Below, in pieces: positions 1 through 7,991 of a DNA stretch of 17,491 bases; within the stretch, counting starts at the first letter, position 1, and each line of letters starts with the position of its first letter. The translations under genes were made by a program, and so were the position numbers. Source of the DNA: JBDSLU01 sp031407765. Its GTDB lineage: Bacteria > Acidobacteriota > Vicinamibacteria > Vicinamibacterales > Vicinamibacteraceae. A model generated the notes under the pieces. It did no database searches and was not told the DNA's origin. It saw only the letters and a program-made list of their open reading frames with translations. The stretch is taken from contig JANOIR010000327.1 of the NCBI GenBank assembly GCA_031407765.1, forward strand, positions 1 through 17,491. Reading direction: 5' to 3'.

Positions 1-197
1 CGGATGGCCTTGTAGAGCACTTCGAGGACGACGTCCCCGGTGTCGATGACACTGCGCGCGCTGGGCGGCACCCGGCCCGTCGCCCAACCCCGCAGGCGGG
101 GCAGGTAGCGCGTAAAAAGGGCCTCGACGGCCGCGGCGTCACCGTCGCGCGCCCGCCGGATCAGCTCGAACGACGTCTCGCCCTCAGGCGTGGCCAC
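1..197 (-). CDS. ECF-type RNA polymerase sigma factor, N-terminal fragment
   Basis: Only the first 65 or so residues are present; the gene runs off the left edge. The reverse-strand reading begins VATPEGETSFELIRRARDGD, continues with a RYLPRLRGWATGR segment, and then DTGDVVLEVLYKAI. This matches sigma region 2 of ECF factors: a helix of the type 'RARDGDAAAVEALF', an arginine-rich 'RYLPRLR' segment, and a D-T-x-D-hydrophobic core-binding segment (usually DTDDLVQE). The start is taken as GTG at 197-195, preceded on its own strand by GAGAGG about four bases upstream. ECF factors direct RNA polymerase to a small set of promoters. This one is divergent from a C11 peptidase gene 241 bases away, so it may control that gene set; that is inference from position. 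The DNA-binding region 4 is outside the window, so the ECF subgroup cannot be assigned. Confidence 0.8.
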   Translation of the reverse strand, partial: MATPEGETSFELIRRARDGDAAAVEALFTRYLPRLRGWATGRVPPSARSVIDTGDVVLEVLYKAI

Positions 198-330
198 TGC
201 GCCTCTCGTCCCGGCAAAGGGGTGCCCAGCGGGCTGCGCCAGGATGGTGGTCATGATACGTGGCGGCGGTCCCGGCGGGGCATAGATGGCAGGCGTGACG
301 ACCCTCTCCTAGACAAGAACGGGGATGCGG

Positions 331-393
331 CCCTGACGTTACAGGGACGTCGCCGGTGGCGCACCTGTTCGAATCGGCCGAGCCGGACGTTAC
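331..393. promoter_or_regulatory. Possible control region between sigma factor and C11 peptidase genes
   Basis: The 241-base gap between the divergent starts at 197 and 439 must hold at least one promoter. Two things stand out. CCCTG-ACGTTA-CAGGG at 331-346 is a perfect 5-bp inverted repeat around a six-base centre. The octamer GACGTTAC inside it (335-342) recurs at 386-393, 51 bases on. These could be operator or alternative-sigma promoter elements for the peptidase gene. No convincing -35/-10 pair was recognised, and short repeats like these can arise by chance. The rest of the gap shows nothing clear. Confidence 0.25.
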
Positions 394-438
394 TAGAGCG
401 GAGCGCGAGACACATCCCCGCGCCAGGAAGGCAAATCG

Positions 439-1647
439 ATGGGTGCATCACCCGCACAGCGCCAGGCGCCGGCCGCCACCCCGGCGGAGACGAAGGAGTG
501 GGCGGTCTACGTCTTCATGAAGCCGGATGCCGCCCTCGAGGCTGCCGCCGTGGCCGACATCGAGGAGATGAAGCGGGCCGCGCCCAACGATCAGGTCCAC
601 GTCGTCGTGCAGCTCGAACGCGTCAACGACGTCGAGCGGCTGTCGATCGAGGTGGGCCAAGAGGTCCAAATCCGCCCGGACGGGCGTGTCTACCGGCCGA
701 AGGACAGTCTGCTCGGCTTCGTCGAGTGGGCGAACGCGTCGTACCCGGCGTCGCGGCGGATGCTGGTCATCTGGGGACATTCGCGGGGCGTCGGCATCGA
801 CCTGGCGGGACCGCGGCCGGACGTGCTCGGCCTTCAGCCGGTCAATGGATCGGGGAGGCGCACTAGTCCGAGCGGTCCACCCGCCGACGGCCTGAAGCTC
901 TCGGAGGTGGAGCACGCCACGAAGCCGCTTGCGACGGCCGGGAGGAGCCCTCGCCTCGACATTCTCGGGTTCGACTCGTGCTACATGAGCAGTCTCGAGT
1001 ACGCCTGCGAGCTCGCCACCCAGGCGAACTACCTGGTGGCGGCGCAGGGCTATCTGCGGCGATCGGGATGGGACTACCGCGCGCTGCTCAACGTGCTGGC
1101 CGGGGCCAAGGCGGCCGCGCCCATCGAACTGGCCGACCGCATCGTCGAGCACGCGAGCACACTCGACGGGAACACGAACCTGTCGCGCATCGAGTTGAGC
1201 ACCGTTGGCGGGGCGCAGAGCGGCATCGTCGGCGCCTTTACGCGGCTGGTTGCCGCCCTCGAGCGCGTCATCGACGATCCGATCGAGACCCGCGCCCTGC
1301 GCATCGCGCTCAAGCAGGTGAGCTACCTGCAGGTCCGGCAGTTCCTCGACGTGCGCGACCTCTGTCACAAACTGGGCGAAGGGTTCGATGGCGCGGTCGG
1401 CGAGGCGGCATCCGCCGTGCTCGGCGAGTACGAGCGCATCGTCAAGTCGCGCGCGACGGGGACGGCGCTCGGCGTCCTCAACGGACTGAGCATCTACTGT
1501 CCGCTGTTCGACGCCGAACCGCCAGTCGGCAATGCGGTGCGCGATGTCGATGCCGTCGTCGATCGTACCGAGTACGGAAACCTGGAGTTCGTGAAGGTCA
1601 CCAGGTGGCAGGGGCTGTGCGATCGGCTCGACGAGCGGACGAACTGA
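439..1647 (+). CDS. Clostripain-like cysteine peptidase (family C11)
   Basis: A 402-residue protein of the clostripain (C11) family. These are clan CD, caspase-fold cysteine peptidases, which classically cut after basic residues. The catalytic pair is visible. His114 lies in LVIWGHSRGVG after a hydrophobic strand. Cys181 lies in LDILGFDSCYMSSLEYACEL, the classic C11 'D-x-C-x-M-x-x-E' context. The spacing of about 67 residues fits the family. The N-terminal strand EWAVYVFMKPDA (20-31) corresponds to the usual 'W-x-x-x-Y-x-x-x-D' opening. No signal peptide or membrane segment is seen, so the product is probably cytoplasmic. The ATG is preceded by AGGAAGG at a good distance. It is followed 81 bases later by a coiled-coil protein and then by a TPR-CHAT protein, another caspase-fold peptidase, which suggests one functional set. 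The target and any self-processing site are unknown. Confidence 0.87.
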   Translation: MGASPAQRQAPAATPAETKEWAVYVFMKPDAALEAAAVADIEEMKRAAPNDQVHVVVQLERVNDVERLSIEVGQEVQIRPDGRVYRPKDSLLGFVEWANASYPASRRMLVIWGHSRGVGIDLAGPRPDVLGLQPVNGSGRRTSPSGPPADGLKLSEVEHATKPLATAGRSPRLDILGFDSCYMSSLEYACELATQANYLVAAQGYLRRSGWDYRALLNVLAGAKAAAPIELADRIVEHASTLDGNTNLSRIELSTVGGAQSGIVGAFTRLVAALERVIDDPIETRALRIALKQVSYLQVRQFLDVRDLCHKLGEGFDGAVGEAASAVLGEYERIVKSRATGTALGVLNGLSIYCPLFDAEPPVGNAVRDVDAVVDRTEYGNLEFVKVTRWQGLCDRLDERTN

Positions 1648-1728
1648 TCGCCGCTGCGGCGCGCGGTGCAGGCGGCATGGACACCGGGAAGGGCCGCGGC
1701 CGTGCCGCGGAGAGAGAGAGCGCGAGAT

Positions 1729-2121
1729 ATGGCCGACCGTGATAGCGAGCCGAAGGCTTACCAGAAGGGGCTGCTGGACGGAGATCCCGGCGTCACCAGC
1801 CGTGCCGGGCGGATCCGTGTGCTGGAAGGGCTGATCGCAGACCTGGAAGCCTCGATCCGTCCCGTCCACGAGCGGTTGAGGGCGTTGCAGAGCGTCGTCG
1901 ACCAAGAGCGGGACGCACTCTTCATGGACGACCGTCGGGCCCAGCGCGCGCGGGAACGGGCCGAGGCCGACAACAAAGCCACGCCGAAAGAGCCGACTGC
2001 CACCGCATCGACGATTGTCAAAGATCGTCCGCTGGCACAGGCCGCAGGCGCGGGTGCCGCGCGTGCAGGGTATCCTGCGGGCAGTGACGGAGTCGCTCCG
2101 GAGCCGACGGCGAGATCCTGA
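1729..2121 (+). CDS. Small charged coiled-coil protein of unknown function
   Basis: I do not recognise this 130-residue protein. Residues about 27-80 are predicted by eye to be helical and coiled-coil, with hydrophobic residues spaced through RIRVLEGLIADLEASI and on through VHERLRALQSVVDQERDALF, then a strongly charged DDRRAQRARERAEAD stretch. The C-terminal 45 residues are rich in Ala, Pro, Thr and Gly and probably disordered. There is no signal peptide, transmembrane segment or catalytic motif. ATG 1729 is chosen over an in-frame GTG at 1666 because it is preceded by a purine-rich GGAGAGAGAGAG run (1709-1720) suited to ribosome binding. Lying between two caspase-fold peptidase genes, it may be an adaptor, inhibitor or substrate of one of them (inference). 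Confidence 0.6.
   Translation: MADRDSEPKAYQKGLLDGDPGVTSRAGRIRVLEGLIADLEASIRPVHERLRALQSVVDQERDALFMDDRRAQRARERAEADNKATPKEPTATASTIVKDRPLAQAAGAGAARAGYPAGSDGVAPEPTARS
2065..2078. repeat. Small inverted repeat near the 5' end of the CHAT reading frame
   Basis: GCAGG-GTAT-CCTGC is a perfect 5-bp inverted repeat with a four-base centre. It lies inside the end of the coiled-coil gene and just before the in-frame GTG at 2084, one possible start of the next gene. It could be a weak hairpin affecting translation of the CHAT gene, or chance. Confidence 0.2.
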
Positions 2122-2149
2122 TCGCAGCGCGGGGCCGCGTGGCGTCTGG

Positions 2150-5100
2150 GTGACGTGTGCCGCCAAGTGGCGCGCGTGCGGCGTCATCGTCAGCCTGCTC
2201 GCCGGCACGCCGGTGCCTGCGGCCGCGGCAATGGTGGCACCGGCGGTCCGGAGCGCCGCTGATGCCGCCGCGCTCCCCCGGGCGGACGCCCTGCTTCAGG
2301 CGGGGGAATACCTTGCCAGCGCGCGGCTCTGCCAGCAAGCGTTGCGGGCGCTGCCAGCGGGGCCCGCGAGCGACACCGATCGGGCAGCCTTGCTCGAGCT
2401 CCGCGGCGAATCTCTTCGCAAGGCTGGGAGTTTCGAGCTGAGCTCCGCGTCCCTCGTGGACGCGATCGGCGTCTACGGCCGATTGCCGGCTCTACCGGTC
2501 GTCTCCATCGCACGGGCCCGCCAGAGGCTCGCCTGGGTCCGGCTGCAACAGGAGCGCGGGGCCGAGGCGCGGATGCTCCTGGAGCAAGCCCAGGCTGAAC
2601 TCGCCGCGGTCGCAGGCCGATGCCTGGAGCGTGCCGCCGTCTTCGACACGTGGGGTGACGCGGCATATTTCGCCGGCCAATTCGAGGACGCGGACCAGTG
2701 GTACTCGCGCGCCATCGAGGAGGCGGGAGGCACCACAGGTGGGCCCCATCTCGCCATGGCGCTCTCGTTGCGCAACAAGGCCGTCGCCTCGGGCCGGCTG
2801 GGACGAGCCCAGGCGGCAGACGACGCCGGCCGGCGCGCCTTCGAGCTGGCGACGCGTCTCCTGCCGCCCGGCCATCCCGAGCTGGTGGGCTACTACAACG
2901 ATGCCGCCTTCCTGGCGTGGTCGCGCGGCGATTCGTCGCTCGCCCGACGCTACTGGGAGGTCGCGCGGCAGCTGCTCGCGTCTCGCCTCGGCCCCCGGCA
3001 TTCGGAAATAGCCACAATCGACAGCAACCTGGCGTTGTTGGCGCGCGATCTCGGTGATCTCGACGAGGCTATCTTGCTCCAGCGTCGCGCGATAGGCCTC
3101 CGGCGGCAACTGCGAGCCGGCAGCGTCACCATGGCAATGAGCTATACGGAGCTCGGTCGCCTCTACCTACAGGAGGACCGGCTCGCCGACGCCACTGCCG
3201 CCTTCGAGCGGGCGCTGCGGCTCCGCGAAGCGGCGACGCCCGACCATCCGGATCTTGCCCGCACGCGCGTCGATCTGGCGAGAGTGGCCCTTCGACGAAG
3301 CGATGCGACGGCGGCCGCCGCGTGGCTCGCACGCACTCCGGGAGCGGCTCGCGGGTCGGCTGCGGGGTCTGATTTCGATCGCCTGATCACCGTGTCCACG
3401 GAGGGCGAGCTCGCGTGGGCGACCGGAGCGCTCGATCAGGCGGAGGCGGCTTTCACAGCGGCCGCGGACGGCTACCTCCGCAGCTTCGGGCCAGCCTATC
3501 CCAACGTCGCATCCATGCGTACGCGGTTGGCGGAAGTTCGGCTGGCTAGAGGCGAGCTCGACGTGGCCGCCGGAATTGCCATCGACGCCGAGTCGGCGGT
3601 ACGCGACTACTTGCGGATCACCATGAGAGACCTGTCGGAGCGGTTGGCGTTGAGCTATGCCGCGACGCGTCCGTCCTCGCTCGATGTGCTCCTCTCGGCG
3701 GCCGTCGCGACGCCCGGCGACGTCATGACCAGCGCGACGCTGACCGAGGTGGCCCGCTCGCGCAGCCTGGTATTCGACGAGCTCGTCGAGCGCCGTCGCC
3801 CGCGCGAAAGCGTGAGCGCCGAGGAGGCCCGCCTGCGAGAGGCGTTGCAGTCGGCGCGCAGCCAATGGGCCAACCTCGCGCTCCGTGGCGCGAGCAACCC
3901 CTCGCGGCTGGCCGCTGCGCGGGTCGCGGTCGACGCCGCAGAGCGTGCGCTGGGCGCGGAGAGCGCCGAATTGCGGAGCACGCGCGAGCGCAGCGAGCCG
4001 TCGGCGGATGACGTCCGCGCTGCGCTGCCCGATGGCGCGGCGCTGGTGTCGTTCGTGCGTTACGACCGCCGCGTCCCAGTACCTCCGCGTCCGGCCGGTG
4101 CGCCGCCTGTCGCGCCGCCGGCACCGGTGCCGTCCTACGTTGCGATCGTGACGTCGCGGACCTCGGCGCCGGTGATGGTCGATCTCGGCGACGCCGCGTC
4201 GCTCGAGCGCCTCGTCGCTACCTGGCGGGACGAAGCGGCGCGCGGCATCACCAAGCCCGGGCGCACGCCGCGACAGGCGGAGCGCGCCTACCGGCGCGCG
4301 GGGGAAGCGCTACGCGCGCGCATCTGGGATCCTCTCGTCGCGCACGTCGCCGGGGCGACACGCATCCTGGTGGTCCCGGATGGCGCCCTGCAGGCGGTCG
4401 ACTTCGCGCCACTGCCGGCGGGCACGGATCGCTACCTTGCCGACGGCGACCTTGCGTTCCACTACCTGACGACGGAGCGCGACGTCCTGAACCCGGCCGC
4501 CGCTGGACACGCGACAAGCTCGCTGCTGGCGGTCGGCGGCGTGGACTTCGGCGGCACGCCGACCGCCGGCCCATCGAACGTGGCGTCGAACGCCACGCGC
4601 GCGCCGCGAACGCCGGATCTCCTGCGGCTGCCGATCAACGCCGATGGCTGTGTCGGTCTCGACGAGGTCGAGTTCCCCGCCTTGCCGGCCACCGCGCAGG
4701 AGGCGCGGGAGATCGAACACATGTGGCGCGCGACCGGCGGCACGGCCGTGCGCCTGTCCGGCGGGCAGGCGCGTGAGCGACGCATCCGTAGTCTGGCGCC
4801 GCAGCAGCGCGTGCTCCACTTCGCGACGCACGGCTTCTTCCTGGACAGCACGTGCGCGACGCTGTCGGCCGACGGCACGCGCAGCGTGCGGAAGCGCGTT
4901 CGCCCCGGCGAGGCCGCGCTCGCGCCGCGCCCGCCGGTGCGACCCAGTCCTCCGACATCTACCCGCCGGCCGACCAACCCGCTCGCCCTTAGCGGCCTCG
5001 CCTTTGCCAACGCCAACGGCCGCGCGGCGACGACGCGCGGCGAGGACGACGGCGTGCTCACCGCCGAGGAAGTGGCCGCGCTCGATCTGCAGGGCGTCGA

Positions 5101-5410
5101 GTGGGTCGTCCTCTCGGCCTGCGACACCGGGCTGGGGCCGATCCGCGCGCGCGAGGGTGTGCTCGGCCTGCGCCGCGCCTTCCAGGTTGCAGGCGCGCGG
5201 ACCGTGATCATGAGCCTGTGGTCGGTCGAGGACCGCACGACGCGGCTGTGGATGCGCGAGCTGTATCGCAGCCGTCTGCAGGGCCGCCGCGACACCATCG
5301 ACAGCATGTCGGACGCGAATCGCGCCATGCTGCAGGCCCGCCGCGCCGCGGGCGCTACGACGCATCCGTACTACTGGGCCGGCTTCGTCGCGACCGGCGA
5401 CTGGCGCTGA
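2150..5410 (+). CDS. TPR-repeat CHAT-domain protein (caspase-like peptidase)
   Basis: About 1086 residues in two halves. Residues about 35-500 carry many TPR-like helical pairs, for example GDLDEAILLQRRAIGLRRQL, and later an RLADATAAFERALRLREAA unit and a GALDQAEAAFTAAADGYL unit. The C-terminal 450 residues or so are a CHAT domain, a caspase-fold peptidase. The dyad is His894 in HFATHGFF and Cys991 in VVLSACDTGLG, followed by the typical GARTVIMSLWSVED and the end motif HPYYWAGFVATGDW. Two proline-rich inserts occur, at about 643-662 and at about 925-947 between His and Cys. The reading frame is open from a TTG at 2015, with GTGs at 2084 and 2150. GTG 2150 is preferred because it clears the upstream gene and gives a plausible signal peptide (CGVIVSLLAG then PVPAAAA), implying export. 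TPR-CHAT proteins often sense a partner through the TPRs and then cleave a specific target. Confidence 0.88.
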   Translation: MTCAAKWRACGVIVSLLAGTPVPAAAAMVAPAVRSAADAAALPRADALLQAGEYLASARLCQQALRALPAGPASDTDRAALLELRGESLRKAGSFELSSASLVDAIGVYGRLPALPVVSIARARQRLAWVRLQQERGAEARMLLEQAQAELAAVAGRCLERAAVFDTWGDAAYFAGQFEDADQWYSRAIEEAGGTTGGPHLAMALSLRNKAVASGRLGRAQAADDAGRRAFELATRLLPPGHPELVGYYNDAAFLAWSRGDSSLARRYWEVARQLLASRLGPRHSEIATIDSNLALLARDLGDLDEAILLQRRAIGLRRQLRAGSVTMAMSYTELGRLYLQEDRLADATAAFERALRLREAATPDHPDLARTRVDLARVALRRSDATAAAAWLARTPGAARGSAAGSDFDRLITVSTEGELAWATGALDQAEAAFTAAADGYLRSFGPAYPNVASMRTRLAEVRLARGELDVAAGIAIDAESAVRDYLRITMRDLSERLALSYAATRPSSLDVLLSAAVATPGDVMTSATLTEVARSRSLVFDELVERRRPRESVSAEEARLREALQSARSQWANLALRGASNPSRLAAARVAVDAAERALGAESAELRSTRERSEPSADDVRAALPDGAALVSFVRYDRRVPVPPRPAGAPPVAPPAPVPSYVAIVTSRTSAPVMVDLGDAASLERLVATWRDEAARGITKPGRTPRQAERAYRRAGEALRARIWDPLVAHVAGATRILVVPDGALQAVDFAPLPAGTDRYLADGDLAFHYLTTERDVLNPAAAGHATSSLLAVGGVDFGGTPTAGPSNVASNATRAPRTPDLLRLPINADGCVGLDEVEFPALPATAQEAREIEHMWRATGGTAVRLSGGQARERRIRSLAPQQRVLHFATHGFFLDSTCATLSADGTRSVRKRVRPGEAALAPRPPVRPSPPTSTRRPTNPLALSGLAFANANGRAATTRGEDDGVLTAEEVAALDLQGVEWVVLSACDTGLGPIRAREGVLGLRRAFQVAGARTVIMSLWSVEDRTTRLWMRELYRSRLQGRRDTIDSMSDANRAMLQARRAAGATTHPYYWAGFVATGDWR

Positions 5411-5420
5411 GCCCGCGCGT

Positions 5421-5921
5421 CTACACGTCGCGGGTCATCTCGATCATCGTCCGGCGGAAGCCCAGGCCCTCGAAGAGGCGCTGCGCCCCGTCGTTCGGGG
5501 CGGCCGTCCACAGCATCACGTTGGCGACGCCCTGCTCGCGCACCCAGGCGATGGCGGCCTCCATCAACGCCGCGGCCACGCCGGTCCGGCGTGCCGACGG
5601 ATCGACGACGATGTCGTGGATAAAGCCGGCGGCGTCGCGCAGCTCCTTCCACGAGAACGGCTCGATGCCGGCGTAGACGTAGCCGATCGGGATGCCGGCA
5701 CGCTCGGCGACGAGCACGACGGCGTCGTCGGCGTCGATCTGCGTGCCCAGGAAGTGCGCGTAGCCGGCCTCGGGATTACCCGTCGGCGCGACGAAGCGGC
5801 GTGCATCGAATTGATGGTGCACCCGCATCAGGTGCGCGCCGAGGCGGCCGAGAGCGGGCAGATCGGCGCGGGTGGCGCGCCGGACGTGGACGGTGGCGTC
5901 GGACCGGGCGGCGTCGGACAT
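5421..5921 (-). CDS. GNAT-family N-acetyltransferase
   Basis: A 166-residue single-domain GNAT protein, of normal length for the family. The acetyl-CoA binding motif A is clear: HDIVVDPSARRTGVAAALME (102-121), with R111-x-x-G114-x-A116 as the pyrophosphate-binding loop. It is followed by ANVMLWTAAPNDGAQRLFEG, with the Asn that commonly precedes the final helix, and LGFRRTMIEM, the usual C-terminal 'GF' strand. The ATG at 5921 has AGGA a few bases upstream. The substrate cannot be read from the sequence; it could be an amine metabolite, an antibiotic or a protein N-terminus. Its stop is 10 bases from the stop of the convergent CHAT gene, so there is no room for a separate terminator. It lies 79 bases downstream of the small membrane protein gene and may share its transcript. 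Confidence 0.88.
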   Translation of the reverse strand: MSDAARSDATVHVRRATRADLPALGRLGAHLMRVHHQFDARRFVAPTGNPEAGYAHFLGTQIDADDAVVLVAERAGIPIGYVYAGIEPFSWKELRDAAGFIHDIVVDPSARRTGVAAALMEAAIAWVREQGVANVMLWTAAPNDGAQRLFEGLGFRRTMIEMTRDV

Positions 5922-6000
5922 GCGTCCTACGATCGCACTGATGCCCGCCCGACGTCAGGCTGCCCGTTCCCCCGAGCCGATGCGAGCGGTTGGCGCCGCG

Positions 6001-6177
6001 TCAGACCGCCGGGTCCTTCTGGCGGGTCTTGACGATACCGCCCATCAGTCCGATGCCGGTGATCACGAGGGCGCCGGCGACGATCCAGACGGAGCCGATC
6101 CCCAGGCGCGATGCAGCGTAGGCCAGCCCCGCGACGACGAGCAGGGTGCCGATGAGATAGACGATGAAGTTGGTCAT
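6001..6177 (-). CDS. Small two-helix membrane protein
   Basis: A 58-residue, very hydrophobic protein. MTNFIVYLIGTLLVVAGLAY (1-20) forms a first membrane helix. A short loop (AASRLGIGS) and a second helix from WIVAGALVITGIGLMGGIV follow, ending in a basic tail KTRQKDPAV. The start at 6177 is chosen, although the frame stays open upstream to 6324, because the protein then begins directly with a membrane helix and GGAGAG lies about nine bases ahead. It resembles small conserved hypothetical membrane proteins, but I cannot name the family with certainty. It lies between the HD-GYP gene (210 bases upstream) and the GNAT gene. No function is proposed. Confidence 0.7.
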   Translation of the reverse strand: MTNFIVYLIGTLLVVAGLAYAASRLGIGSVWIVAGALVITGIGLMGGIVKTRQKDPAV

Positions 6178-6291
6178 GGCGCAAGACTCTCCATGACCGA
6201 AGGAGGCAAGAGTCGGGCCACGCTGGACGGTGAGACCGCGGAGGGTGCGAGCCCTCACACGGGTGTAGCGACGAGCTGGGAGGGGTGACCA

Positions 6292-6310
6292 CCTGCCCAA
6301 CGTGGGTAGG
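6292..6310. other. Hairpin in the gap after the HD-GYP gene
   Basis: CCTGCCCA-ACG-TGGGTAGG can fold into an 8-bp stem with one G-T wobble and a three-base loop. It lies in the 210-base gap (6178-6387) between the HD-GYP stop and the small membrane protein start. There is no T-run after it on either strand, so it is not a typical intrinsic terminator. It could be a mRNA 3'-end or processing structure. A second smaller inverted repeat, GAGGG/CCCTC, lies at 6241-6256. Nothing else was recognised in this gap. Confidence 0.3.
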
Positions 6311-6387
6311 CGACCGCTCAGCACCGCGAGCGCACGGACGGCGGGCTTCGCACCGGGCCGGTGATTGCTACGCCGGCCACGGGGCTG

Positions 6388-7803
6388 CTATGCGACCTGC
6401 TGGCTGGCCCGGCGCGCGTCACGCCCGTGGAACGCCTGCTCGACGACGCCATCGGTACACGCCGCCACGCAGTCCTCGTCGAAGTGCGTGCCGCCATGCG
6501 ACGTCAGCACGGCCTCGACGCCCTCGATCGGCATCGCCCGCTGGTAGGGGCGGTCCGAGGTGAGGGCGTCGAGTACGTCGGCGACGGCGATGATGCGCGT
6601 CGTCCGCGACAGCGCCGCTCCGCTCAGGCCGCGGCAGTAGCCCCGCCCGTTCACCCACTCGTGGTGGTTGGCGGCATCGTCGGCGAACGCGCTGAACACC
6701 GGGACCCGCTGGAGGAGCGACAGCGTGTAGGCCGGGTGCTGCTCGATGACGGCGCGCTCGCTGGGGTCGAGGCGGGCCGGCTTGTCGAGAATCGTGTTCG
6801 GGACGGTGAGCTTGCCGAGGTCGTGGAGGAGCGCGGCACGCCGCAGCCGCACCGGGTCGACGGTGCGATCGCCGAGGCGGTCGTTGATCGCCAGGGCGTA
6901 CTCGGCGACCCGGGCCGAGTGATCGAAGGTGTAGGGCGACTTGGCGTCGATGATCAGGGAGAAGGCGTCGGCGATGCGATCGAGCAGGGCGTCGTCGGGC
7001 GGCATCTCGAGGCCGGCCGGGGCGTGTGCCAGCAGGTCGCGATCGAGCCGCGCGTCGGCGAGCCCGGCCCAGAAGGCCGGCTGGCGGGCCGCTTCGACGA
7101 AGGCGTCGACCAGCTCGGGATCGAACCAGCGGCCGCGCCGCTCGCGCGCGACGTCGATGGCGCGCTCGCGCCCGCCTTCCGACCAGAAGATTTCTGCCAC
7201 CTGCGCCAGGCCGATGATGCGCGCCAGCAGCGGCGTGTCGGCGCCGCGCAGCCTGTAGGGATAGCCGCCGCCGTCCCAGTGCTCGTCCATCGCCCGGATC
7301 GCCTCGGCCACGGTGTCCGAGAGGCCGATCATGCGGGCGATGACCGCACCGCGCTCGCAGCGGACCGCGAACACCTCGGTGCCGCTCCCCTGGGCGCCAC
7401 GTACGGCGAACTTGCCGAACTGTCGCATCCGCGCGACCAGCGATTGGCCGCGCCCGATGTACTCCATGGCGTGGGCGATCTGCTCGGGGACGCGGCGCCA
7501 GTCGCGCATCCACACGGCGCGCTTCACGTCGTGATCGCAGCCGCCGAACAGGTCGCACACCAGCGAGGCGTTGGCCGAGCAACCGGCGTCCTTGAGAAGG
7601 AGGGCGTAGAGCAGGTCGGCCTGGAGGCCCGGCGCGAGGTGCAGCGCGCGGCCGAGGCGCAGCCCGATGAGCGCGGTGCGAGTGGCGTGGCCGCGCGGAT
7701 GGCCCTCGGTCAGGTCGAGCGCGTGCGACAGCCCCTCGAGCACGGTGGACACTCGGAGCGCCGGGCGGGCCGAGTTCCTGACGGAAATCGTCGAGACGCG
7801 CAT
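6388..7803 (-). CDS. Two-lobed HD-GYP-type phosphohydrolase
   Basis: A 471-residue protein with two HD-type lobes. HD-GYP proteins usually hydrolyse cyclic di-GMP or related cyclic dinucleotides. The C-terminal lobe (about 275-460) has all expected metal ligands: H295 (DHSARVAEYA), H327-D328 (LLHDLGK), H356 (EQHPAY), H380-H381 (NHHEW) and D409 (AVADVLDAL). Its GYP-equivalent reads GYC (388-390). The N-terminal lobe (about 20-210) has lost the HD pair, reading LLKDAGCS with K71-D72, but keeps a strong GYP element, EHWDGGGYP (174-182), followed by ARIIGLAQVAEIF. A 'LLKDAGCS' first lobe is, from memory, seen in other duplicated HD proteins. No membrane segment or response-regulator receiver domain is present, so the protein is probably soluble. 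The start is ATG 7803, with only weak ribosome-binding sequence ahead. It is divergent from the 7999 operon. Cyclic di-GMP activity is likely but unproven. Confidence 0.82.
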   Translation of the reverse strand: MRVSTISVRNSARPALRVSTVLEGLSHALDLTEGHPRGHATRTALIGLRLGRALHLAPGLQADLLYALLLKDAGCSANASLVCDLFGGCDHDVKRAVWMRDWRRVPEQIAHAMEYIGRGQSLVARMRQFGKFAVRGAQGSGTEVFAVRCERGAVIARMIGLSDTVAEAIRAMDEHWDGGGYPYRLRGADTPLLARIIGLAQVAEIFWSEGGRERAIDVARERRGRWFDPELVDAFVEAARQPAFWAGLADARLDRDLLAHAPAGLEMPPDDALLDRIADAFSLIIDAKSPYTFDHSARVAEYALAINDRLGDRTVDPVRLRRAALLHDLGKLTVPNTILDKPARLDPSERAVIEQHPAYTLSLLQRVPVFSAFADDAANHHEWVNGRGYCRGLSGAALSRTTRIIAVADVLDALTSDRPYQRAMPIEGVEAVLTSHGGTHFDEDCVAACTDGVVEQAFHGRDARRASQQVA

Positions 7804-7991
7804 AGGGCCGCCCAGCCAGCAGCAAGCGGGATGCCGGACGGCGGGCCTGTGCCGCCGTGTGCCGTCGCGCGCCGGACCACGCCGCACCGCGAGAGCGAGT
7901 GTGGGCTGCGATGTCGCCGTGCCGACACGGGAGTCGGCGGGGCCGCGTCGCCTCAGCCTTTCGATGAGACCGCGTCGTCCGCAGTACGGGC

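Noticed and set aside
448..2208. Long minus-strand open frame opposite the C11 peptidase and coiled-coil genes.
   Set aside because: The translation is Arg-, His- and Asp-rich with no domain, and the opposite strand encodes a clear peptidase.
5411..5420. A bidirectional terminator between the convergent CHAT and GNAT genes.
   Set aside because: Only 10 bases separate the stops and no hairpin with T-runs is visible.
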